Positions 22,923 to 29,931 of a stretch of DNA of 52,148 nucleotides are shown here, one piece after another; position 1 is the stretch's first letter, and the number at the start of each line of letters is the position of its first letter. The position numbers and the translations under genes are program-made. Source of the stretch: an uncultured Bacteroidota bacterium (GTDB lineage Bacteria > Bacteroidota > Bacteroidia > Chitinophagales > Chitinophagaceae); the NCBI GenBank assembly GCA_903858475.1, contig CAIOIZ010000067.1:1-52148 (forward strand), written 5' to 3'. Below the pieces are notes generated by a model. It made no database searches. It was given only the letters and a program-made list of their open reading frames with translations, and had not been told where the DNA came from.

Positions 22923-24920
22923 ATGAAAAATAAAAATTGGATTATTATCACGTCGCTTTCATTGGGCCTTCTAGTAGGCTTCAATGCTTGTAAACCCAAA
23001 AATGCAGGCAATGCAGTAAATTCTGATGCTGCTGCTAAAACTTATGTCGCACCTGGCAAATACGACGAATTTTATAATTTCGTTTCCGGTGGTTTTAGTG
23101 GACAAATGAGCGTTTATGGCTTACCGTCAGGTAGGTTGCTCAGAGTGATACCTGTATTTTCAGTAGATCCTGAAAAAGGGTATGGATATAGTGAAGAAAC
23201 AAAGCCTATGTTAAATACCTCTCATGGATTTATACCTTGGGATGATTTACATCATGTTCAAATGTCAAAAACCAATGGTGACTATGATGGACGTTGGGCT
23301 TTTGGCAATGCCAACAACACACCAAGGGTTGCCCGCATTGACCTGAAAACTTTCAGAACTGCTGAAATCATTGAATTGCCCAATAGTGCTGGTAATCATA
23401 GTTCTCCTTTCATCACAGAAAATACAGAATACGTTGTTGCTGGTACTCGATTCAGCGTACCGCCTGATGATGCGGCTGGGGATGTTCCTATTAATACCTA
23501 CAAGAAAAACTTTAAAGGCACTTTAAGTTTTATTAGCGTAGCCAAAGAAGAGGGAAAAATGGATATTGCTTTTCAAATTCAATGCCCTGGATTCAACTTT
23601 GATCTTAGTCGTGCAGGCAAAGGTGTTTCTCATGGATGGTTTTTCTTCTCCTGCTATAATACAGAACAGGCCAACACGCTATTAGAGGTGAACGCATCTC
23701 AAAAGGACAAAGATTTTATAATGGCAGTGAATTGGAAAAAAGCGGAAGAATACTTGAAAGCGGGTAAAGGAAGAAAGCAAGCCGTACGTTATGCTCACAA
23801 TACCTATAGTGATAAAACTCATACTGCTGTTTCTGAAATTAAAACAGAAGTAACAGTATTAGATTCAAAAGAATTAAAAGATATCTGTTATTTTTTCCCT
23901 TGTCCTAAATCACCACATGGATGTGATGTAAGCCCAACTGGTGAATATATCGTGGGTAGCGGCAAGTTAGCGGCATTGATACCAGTTTTTAGTTTCGACA
24001 AATTGCAGAAGGCAATTGCGGCTAAAGATTATATAGGTGAATTTGAAGGGATTCCTATTTTAAAATACGAATCAGTTTTATATGGTGAAGTTCAAAAACC
24101 AGGTTTAGGCCCATTGCATACCGAATTTGACAATAAAGGCAATGCTTATACTTCTATGTTTGTTTCTTCTGAAGTAGTAAAATGGAATATCAAAGATTTG
24201 AAAGTATTAGATCGAGTGCCTACCTATTATTCCGTTGGTCACTTATGTGTAGCAGGTGGCGACACAAAAAATCCAACCGGAAAATACCTAGTGGCTTACG
24301 ACAAAATAACCAAAGACAGGTATTTGCCTACTGGACCAGAATTGGCACAAAGCGCACAGTTGTATGATATCAGTGGCGATAAGATGCAACTAATCTTAGA
24401 TTTTCCTACTATTGGCGAGCCACATTATGCACAAATTATAGCTGCAGATTTAGTTAGGCCTAATTCAATTAAGTTCTTTAAGATGGAGGATAACAAGAAT
24501 CCTTATTTCTCTAATGGAGAGGGTGCTGCTAAAGTAGTAAGAGAAGGGAATAAGGTACATGTATATATGACTGCCATTCGCTCACATTTAACGCCTGATA
24601 ATATTGAAGGCATTCGGTTGGGTGATGAAGTATATTTTCATGTTACCAATCTTGAACAGGATTGGGATGTTCCTCATGGTTTTGCCATTAAAGGGGCCGG
24701 CAATGCTGAATTACTGGTAATGCCTGGTGAAACCCAAACGCTCAAATGGAATCCTGATAAGACAGGTATTTTCCCAATGTATTGTACAGATTTTTGCAGT
24801 GCATTACATCAGGAAATGACAGGCTATATTCGTGTTTCCCCAGCAGGTAGTAATGTTCCATTGCTATTTAGTACAGGAAAAAACTACCCAGTTTCAGATA
24901 CAATAAAAAAGACCAAATAA
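22923..24920 (+). CDS. nosZ: Nitrous oxide reductase (clade II type)
   Basis: 665 aa. It reduces N2O to N2 in the periplasm using CuA and the tetranuclear CuZ centre. The N-terminus is a Sec-type signal without twin arginines (possible lipoprotein Cys after FNA), which is the clade-II hallmark. The beta-propeller contains the expected His blocks, such as DDLHHVQMS, HGCDVSPTG, GPLHTEFDN, VGHLCVAGG and GEPHYAQI. The C-terminal cupredoxin carries the CuA set C621-TDF-C625-SAL-H629-QE-M632, with upstream His in VPHGFAI. All ligand regions look intact. It is followed by a strong hairpin, then by accessory genes for copper loading. Confidence 0.97.
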   Translation: MKNKNWIIITSLSLGLLVGFNACKPKNAGNAVNSDAAAKTYVAPGKYDEFYNFVSGGFSGQMSVYGLPSGRLLRVIPVFSVDPEKGYGYSEETKPMLNTSHGFIPWDDLHHVQMSKTNGDYDGRWAFGNANNTPRVARIDLKTFRTAEIIELPNSAGNHSSPFITENTEYVVAGTRFSVPPDDAAGDVPINTYKKNFKGTLSFISVAKEEGKMDIAFQIQCPGFNFDLSRAGKGVSHGWFFFSCYNTEQANTLLEVNASQKDKDFIMAVNWKKAEEYLKAGKGRKQAVRYAHNTYSDKTHTAVSEIKTEVTVLDSKELKDICYFFPCPKSPHGCDVSPTGEYIVGSGKLAALIPVFSFDKLQKAIAAKDYIGEFEGIPILKYESVLYGEVQKPGLGPLHTEFDNKGNAYTSMFVSSEVVKWNIKDLKVLDRVPTYYSVGHLCVAGGDTKNPTGKYLVAYDKITKDRYLPTGPELAQSAQLYDISGDKMQLILDFPTIGEPHYAQIIAADLVRPNSIKFFKMEDNKNPYFSNGEGAAKVVREGNKVHVYMTAIRSHLTPDNIEGIRLGDEVYFHVTNLEQDWDVPHGFAIKGAGNAELLVMPGETQTLKWNPDKTGIFPMYCTDFCSALHQEMTGYIRVSPAGSNVPLLFSTGKNYPVSDTIKKTK

Positions 24921-24929
24921 TTTTTTTAC

Positions 24930-24961
24930 AATTGCGGAATAGGTTACTCTATTCCGCAATT
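24930..24961 (+). terminator. Hairpin between nosZ and accessory genes
   Basis: A 13-bp perfect stem AATTGCGGAATAG / CTATTCCGCAATT with loop GTTACT is followed by TCTTTTACTTTT. It sits inside the operon, so it probably works as a partial terminator or 3' stabiliser that keeps NosZ mRNA above accessory mRNA. Confidence 0.75.
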
Positions 24962-24977
24962 CTTTTACTTTTCAATT

Positions 24978-26000
24978 ATGGGCATACCAAATAAGAATTT
25001 ACAGGGTTGGGTAAGAATTATCTTGGTGCTGTGTGCTGTAGGTTTACTTGCTGTACTTTTTTTTCCCCTGTGGAAAATAGATTTAGTAGCACCTCAATAT
25101 CCAGAAGGATTGGTATTGCTAATATATCCCAATAAATTAAGTGGTAATGTTGACATTATAAATGGACTCAACCATTATATCGGCATGAAAACCTTGCATA
25201 CCGCCGATTTTTTTGAATTTGCCGTCTTGCCATGGATAATAATTGGTTTTTCCTTACTCTTTTTTATCGTATCCTTTGTTGGTAAACGGAAGTGGTTGTA
25301 CTGGTTGTTTTTTTTATTTGTTGTTTTTGGTATATTGGCGATGTATGATTTTTGGCAATGGGAATATAACTATGGGCATAATTTAAATCCTGATGCAGCC
25401 ATTATTGTACCAGGGATGGCCTACCAGCCGCCTTTAATTGGGTTTAAACAATTATTGAACTTTGGTGCATATTCTATTCCGGATATAGGGGGGTGGATAT
25501 TTATTTCTGTTGGAGTACTCTTGCTACTTGGATTAATTGTTGAATGGAGGTTGGCAATACAGATTCGAAAAAAAAATAGTCATATTTTAATTTTTATATT
25601 GATTATAACACTCAATTCCTGTAATTACAATCCTACTCCAATTCAAATCGGCCGTGACCAATGCAACTCTTGTAAAATGACCATCAGCGATGAAAAATTT
25701 GGAGCTGCTATTTTAACAAAGAAGGGAAAAACCTATTGCTTTGATGATATACAATGTATGCTGGTCTTTAAAAAAAACAATTACAAAGACTTCGAAAATA
25801 TAAGTGACATTTATTTAACTAATTATTGCAAAGCACATCAATTTGTCAAATTATCGAATGCTATTATATTAGCAGGTGATCAGATTCGGAGTCCAATGAA
25901 TGGCAATACTATTGCTTTTGATAACCGGGACAGTGCAGAAAAGTATCAAAAATTATTTCAAGCTAAAATAATAAACGGTCATCAATTAACAGGACTGTGA
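24978..26000 (+). CDS. nosL: Nos membrane protein fused to NosL copper chaperone
   Basis: 340 aa. Residues 1-195 are a membrane protein with four clear helices (about 13-30, 83-101, 105-123, 170-190), resembling the small membrane protein that follows nosZ in clade-II clusters (NosB position). Residues 202-215 look like a leftover lipoprotein signal ending LNSC. Residues 216-340 are NosL, with the copper site C229-NS-C232-K-M234 and FGAAILTKKGKTYCFDDIQCM. NosL brings Cu(I) to apo-NosZ. No stop separates the halves. A TTG codon after GGAGG near 25546-25553 could in principle also start a free NosL, but this is speculative. Confidence 0.85.
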   Translation: MGIPNKNLQGWVRIILVLCAVGLLAVLFFPLWKIDLVAPQYPEGLVLLIYPNKLSGNVDIINGLNHYIGMKTLHTADFFEFAVLPWIIIGFSLLFFIVSFVGKRKWLYWLFFLFVVFGILAMYDFWQWEYNYGHNLNPDAAIIVPGMAYQPPLIGFKQLLNFGAYSIPDIGGWIFISVGVLLLLGLIVEWRLAIQIRKKNSHILIFILIITLNSCNYNPTPIQIGRDQCNSCKMTISDEKFGAAILTKKGKTYCFDDIQCMLVFKKNNYKDFENISDIYLTNYCKAHQFVKLSNAIILAGDQIRSPMNGNTIAFDNRDSAEKYQKLFQAKIINGHQLTGL

Positions 26001-27232
26001 AAAAAAATATTCTCCTAATACTAAGCTTATCTTGGGGTACATTACTTCCTGCCAAGACCATTAGGGTAGGGAAAAATTTAACTATCACCAGTGTTCAATA
26101 TGCCATCAACATCGCTTTTGAAGGCGATACTATTAGGGTAACATCTGGTCGATACCTTGAGAAAAATATTTTAATTGATAAAAAGCTTTTTCTAATCGGT
26201 GAAAATTATCCCATACTAGATGGAGAAGGTAAATATGAAATAATTTCTATTAAAGCTTCCGGCGTTTTAGTAGAGGGCTTTAAAATTATCAATTCAGGCG
26301 AATCCAGCATCGAGGATTTTGCAGGAATAAAAATTTATCAATCTCGGGATGTGGTTATTCGAAATAATATCCTGGAAAATACTTTTTTTGGAATTTATAC
26401 GCAATACGGCACCAATTGTACGATTGAAAAAAATACCTTAACAGCACATAATCTGAAAGAAGAGCAAAGTGGCAATGGAATTCATTGTTGGAAAAGCGAT
26501 AGCATGCGCATTATAGCCAATACTGTTTCTGGCCACCGAGATGGCATCTATTTCGAGTTTGTTACCAATTCGGTTATATGGCGCAATACTTCATTTAAAA
26601 ATTTACGTTATGGGTTGCATTTTATGTTTTCCGATAATGATGCCTATATCACCAATATCTTCCAAAACAATGGAGCCGGAGTGGCAGTTATGTTTTCTAA
26701 AAGAGTGAAAATGTTTCATAATTATTTCGAAGAAAACTGGGGGGATGCAGCTTATGGGTTATTGCTTAAAGAAATTGCCGACAGTTATATTGAAAACAAT
26801 CGATTTACTAAAAATACAATGGGTATTTATATGGAAGGAGCCAGTAGGTTGTTAATGCAAAAAAATGTTTTTGAAAGTAATGGGTGGGCCTTAAAAATTC
26901 AAGCAAGTTGTATGGATGTACAACTCACTCATAATAATTTTATAGGAAACACATTTGATGTGGCTACAAATGGCAGTTTGGTGTTGAATAATTTCGACAA
27001 TAATTATTGGGATCAATACGATGGATATGATCTCAATAAAGACCATGTCGGCGATATTCCTTATCGCCCTATTAGCATGTATTCAATGATTATCGAACAA
27101 AATCCATCCGCTATGTTTTTGTTCAGGAGTTTTATGACAAGTTTAATGGATAAAACAGAAAAGGTAATACCTACCCTTACCCCCGAAAACTTGAAAGATA
27201 ATTTTCCACTCATGAAAGCGCTTCCATTATGA
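25997..27232 (+). CDS. nosD: NosD, periplasmic NosZ maturation protein
   Basis: 411 aa from a GTG overlapping the previous stop by 4 bases. The signal peptide (about 1-20) precedes a right-handed parallel beta-helix made of short repeats such as IKIYQSRDVVIRNNILENT, GIYTQYGTNCTIEKNTL and GIYMEGASRLLMQKNVF. The region near the C-terminus, NYWDQYDGYDLNKDHVGDIPY, is a hallmark of NosD. The protein works with the NosFY transporter in building the CuZ centre, which needs a sulfur donor. It is translationally coupled both up- and downstream. Confidence 0.95.
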   Translation: MKKNILLILSLSWGTLLPAKTIRVGKNLTITSVQYAINIAFEGDTIRVTSGRYLEKNILIDKKLFLIGENYPILDGEGKYEIISIKASGVLVEGFKIINSGESSIEDFAGIKIYQSRDVVIRNNILENTFFGIYTQYGTNCTIEKNTLTAHNLKEEQSGNGIHCWKSDSMRIIANTVSGHRDGIYFEFVTNSVIWRNTSFKNLRYGLHFMFSDNDAYITNIFQNNGAGVAVMFSKRVKMFHNYFEENWGDAAYGLLLKEIADSYIENNRFTKNTMGIYMEGASRLLMQKNVFESNGWALKIQASCMDVQLTHNNFIGNTFDVATNGSLVLNNFDNNYWDQYDGYDLNKDHVGDIPYRPISMYSMIIEQNPSAMFLFRSFMTSLMDKTEKVIPTLTPENLKDNFPLMKALPL

Positions 27233-27963
27233 TTATAGCCAATAACTTAACTAAGAAATTTGGAAAACTGATAGCATTAAATAATGTATCGCTGGCCTGT
27301 AATAAAGGAGAGTGTATTGCATTAATTGGGCCCAATGGCAGTGGCAAAACTACTCTTATTAAAAGTATATTGGGGATGGTGGTTTGTGATAGTGGTTTTA
27401 TCACTTTTAACGGAAAAAACATTGTACACGATTGGAAATATCGATCCAATATTGGTTATATGCCTCAGATAGGACGCTACCCCGAGAATATGACCATTGG
27501 CCAATTGTTGGCGATGATGAAAGATATCAGAAAAAAACCATCACAGGAATTAGATGAAACGCTAATCGAACAATTTGAATTGCATAAGTTAATGCATAAA
27601 AGAATGTGCACATTATCAGGAGGAACCAGGCAAAAAGTAAGTGCAGCGTTGGCTTTTTTATTTAGTCCGGAAGTATTAATACTGGACGAGCCCACAGCAG
27701 GATTGGATCCTGTGGCCACAGAAATATTAAAAGAAAAAATTGTGGCTGAAAAGAAAAAGGGGAAACTGATTTTAATTACTTCACATGTTTTAAGCGAATT
27801 AGATGATTTGGTTACGGAGGTAATTTACATGCAGGATGGGATACTTAAGTTTCATAAATCCTTTGAAGACTTGCAAGCCATTACAGGACAAGTGAAATTA
27901 TCGAAGGCAATCGCAACTGTTATGTTATCAATTCAGCTAGAACAAAAAATAATAAATGGCTAA
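27229..27963 (+). CDS. nosF: NosF, ABC transporter ATPase
   Basis: 244 aa cytoplasmic nucleotide-binding subunit. Walker A is GPNGSGKTT (about 34-42), the Q-loop region GYMPQIGRYPENM, the signature LSGGTRQKV and Walker B VLILDEPTAGLDP, with the switch His in ITSH. It begins in an ATGA overlap with nosD and touches nosY by one base. Together with NosY and NosD it forms the transporter thought to supply sulfur for CuZ assembly. Confidence 0.95.
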   Translation: MIIANNLTKKFGKLIALNNVSLACNKGECIALIGPNGSGKTTLIKSILGMVVCDSGFITFNGKNIVHDWKYRSNIGYMPQIGRYPENMTIGQLLAMMKDIRKKPSQELDETLIEQFELHKLMHKRMCTLSGGTRQKVSAALAFLFSPEVLILDEPTAGLDPVATEILKEKIVAEKKKGKLILITSHVLSELDDLVTEVIYMQDGILKFHKSFEDLQAITGQVKLSKAIATVMLSIQLEQKIING

Positions 27964-28730
27964 TGAATAAAATCATTAAATATGTTATAATTGATATTCT
28001 ACGGAATAAAATAATGCTGGCTTATACAGTCTTTCTTTTACTTATTTCCGTTAGTATTTTTAACTTGGAAGATAATTCTGCTAAAGGGTTATTGAGTTTA
28101 CTCAATATTATATTAATTATTATCCCACTCGTTAGTATACTTTTTTCTGCAATTTATATTTACAACAGCGCCGAATTTTTAGAATTATTGGTCAGTCAGC
28201 CATTAACAAGAAAACGTATTTGGCTAAGTGTTTTTGCCGGATTGGCTATTTCTTTGATGATTTCATTTTTGATTGGGGCGGGCTTGCCTATTTTAATATA
28301 TGAGCCTACTGCTATTGGTGTGATGATGACCATCTCTGGAGTTTTCCTTTCTGTAATATTTGCTGCAATTGCATTATTGGCCGCAGTTAATACCAGGGAT
28401 AAAGCAAAAGGTATTGGTATTGCAATTCTATTGTGGCTCTATTTTTCTTTGCTTTTCGATGGGCTTGTATTATTTGTCTTGTTTCAATTTGCAGATTATC
28501 CTCTTGAAAAAATAATGATAGGCTTTACTGCTTTAAATCCGATTGATTTAAGTAGAATTTTGATTTTGCTTAAGATGGATCTCTCTGCTATGATGGGATA
28601 TACCGGCGCTGTATTTAAGAGTGTATTTGGAACGAACATAGGAACAATTATTTCTTTGCTGGTACTTAGTTTGTGGATGTTTATTCCCGCCTGGCTTTCA
28701 TTAAGAAAATTTAATCGAAAAGATTTGTAA
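27963..28730 (+). CDS. nosY: NosY, ABC transporter permease
   Basis: 255 aa with six hydrophobic segments, in the ABC-2 permease style of NosY. The first segment (about 12-30), the pair around 45-70, LAGLAISLMISFLIGAGLP, VMMTISGVFLSVIFAAIALLA, the long aromatic helix near 160-180, and a last helix at 230-248 can be followed. The motif FTALNPIDLSRILILLKMD is characteristic of NosY. Its start overlaps the nosF stop by one base (TAATG). Confidence 0.93.
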   Translation: MNKIIKYVIIDILRNKIMLAYTVFLLLISVSIFNLEDNSAKGLLSLLNIILIIIPLVSILFSAIYIYNSAEFLELLVSQPLTRKRIWLSVFAGLAISLMISFLIGAGLPILIYEPTAIGVMMTISGVFLSVIFAAIALLAAVNTRDKAKGIGIAILLWLYFSLLFDGLVLFVLFQFADYPLEKIMIGFTALNPIDLSRILILLKMDLSAMMGYTGAVFKSVFGTNIGTIISLLVLSLWMFIPAWLSLRKFNRKDL

Positions 28731-28731
28731 A

Positions 28732-29124
28732 ATGAAAAAATCTATTAAAAAGGACTTGACTAATAACACTGATATTAAATTATTGGTAGATAGTTTTTAT
28801 GAAAAAATTAAAAAAGACAATTCCCTCAGCTACATTTTTTCGGATGTAGCCAAAACCAATTGGGAAAAACATTTACCTGTTATGTATCGGTTTTGGGAAA
28901 ATTTGCTTTTTTATTCAGGCACCTATGAAGGTAATCCTATGGAATTGCATCAAAAGCTTCACCATTTTTCTAATTTACGTCCGAGCTATTTTGATCATTG
29001 GATTGAACTCTTTAATAGTACCGTCGATGAATTATTTAAGGGAAAAGTTGCAGATATGGCCAAGCAAAGAGCCTCCAGCATTGCTGCCGTTATGAAAATT
29101 AAATTATTTCCTCAAGCGAAATAA
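28732..29124 (+). CDS. Group III truncated hemoglobin
   Basis: 130 aa, the normal size of the group III (P-type) 2-on-2 globins. The helix blocks SFYEKIKKDNSLSYIF, HLPVMYRFWENLLFYSGTY and LHQKLHHF, followed by FDHWIELFNSTVDELF, give the family order. The proximal heme His is expected in MELHQKLHH. It starts two bases after the nosY stop and ends at the operon terminator, so it is the last gene of the nos operon. Group III globins are mostly uncharacterised; NO binding or detoxification to protect NosZ copper is a plausible inference. Confidence 0.9.
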   Translation: MKKSIKKDLTNNTDIKLLVDSFYEKIKKDNSLSYIFSDVAKTNWEKHLPVMYRFWENLLFYSGTYEGNPMELHQKLHHFSNLRPSYFDHWIELFNSTVDELFKGKVADMAKQRASSIAAVMKIKLFPQAK

Positions 29125-29130
29125 AAAAAA

Positions 29131-29163
29131 TTAAATACAACTAGTATTGCTAGTTGTATTTAA
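29131..29163. terminator. Bidirectional terminator between nos operon and fasciclin gene
   Basis: Perfect 14-bp stem TTAAATACAACTAG / CTAGTTGTATTTAA with loop TATTG, flanked by A-rich and T-rich stretches on both sides; it can end both convergent transcripts. Confidence 0.85.
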
Positions 29164-29179
29164 TAAAATGAACTTCTAT

Positions 29180-29758
29180 TTATTTTGTAGCAGGTGGTAA
29201 TAATACAGCATCTATCACATAAACAATGCCATTCGAAGCTGGAACAGTAGCAATAATAGTGGCAACGCCATTTATTATTATTTTGCCATCTTTTTTGCTG
29301 ATGGTAATATTCCCGCCATTTACCTGACCAATTTGCTGTCCTTCCTGAAACATATCTTCTTTAAATACACCCACCGATACGTGATATTGAAGAATATCAA
29401 TGAGGTCGTTTTTCTTTTCAGGCTTTAGTAGTCCCTCTACAGTGCCAGCGGGTAGTTTGTCAAATGCTGCATTAGTAGGTGCAAAAACAGTAAATGGTCC
29501 TGCATTGCTTAATACATCAACCAGTTCGGCTGCCTTAACCGCCGCAACTAATGTGCTGTGGTCCTTGCTAGCCATTGCTACTTGTACTACATTTTTAGCA
29601 GATTGGTTGTCTACTACAGCTGATTGTCCTTTTCCATCACTAGAAGTAGAACCTGCATCAGCTGATTGATTGCCAGGATTTTTTTCAGCAGAATTGCACG
29701 ACAGGCATACTGCTAATGTAAAACAAGCAAAGACATGTTTTTTTACGGATTTTTTCAT
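29180..29758 (-). CDS. Fasciclin (FAS1) domain lipoprotein
   Basis: 192 aa. Signal peptide with lipobox LAVCLSC (Cys near residue 21) and a Gly/Ser/Asn-rich linker to about residue 50. One FAS1 domain follows, with its two conserved boxes: GPFTVFAPTNAAFDKLP (about 87-103) and NGIVYVIDAVLLPP at the end, plus YHVSVG between them. FAS1 domains mediate adhesion or small-molecule binding; no enzyme activity is implied. A good FNR-like site 57-72 bases before the start ties it to the nos regulon. Confidence 0.9.
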   Translation of the reverse strand: MKKSVKKHVFACFTLAVCLSCNSAEKNPGNQSADAGSTSSDGKGQSAVVDNQSAKNVVQVAMASKDHSTLVAAVKAAELVDVLSNAGPFTVFAPTNAAFDKLPAGTVEGLLKPEKKNDLIDILQYHVSVGVFKEDMFQEGQQIGQVNGGNITISKKDGKIIINGVATIIATVPASNGIVYVIDAVLLPPATK

Positions 29759-29814
29759 ATATAATATTTATATTAATTCAATACGTAAACCTACTAATGA
29801 AGGTTTTCTTGTTT

Positions 29815-29830
29815 TATGATTCTAATCACA
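29815..29830. promoter_or_regulatory. FNR-like site between fasciclin gene and kinase gene
   Basis: TATGATTCTAATCACA has the full core TGAT-N4-ATCA. Centre is about 64 bases before the fasciclin start and about 109 before the kinase start, so the first is the likelier target. Confidence 0.65.
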
Positions 29831-29871
29831 AAATCTTGTAATTTATTTATTAACTTAGATAAGGAGGAGTA

Positions 29872-29916
29872 ATGCCCTCAATTATATCTCAATATGTATT
29901 CCGAATTTTCTTTTAA
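29872..29916 (+). CDS. Possible 14-residue leader peptide with a perfect Shine-Dalgarno
   Basis: AAGGAGG (29861-29867) stands four bases before ATG 29872; the frame reads MPSIISQYVFRIFF and stops 15 bases before the kinase ATG. A perfect Shine-Dalgarno is rare in Bacteroidota, where most genes here have none. It may be a translated leader of the kinase, or chance. Confidence 0.35.
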   Translation: MPSIISQYVFRIFF

Positions 29917-29931
29917 ATATTAAAGGCTATT

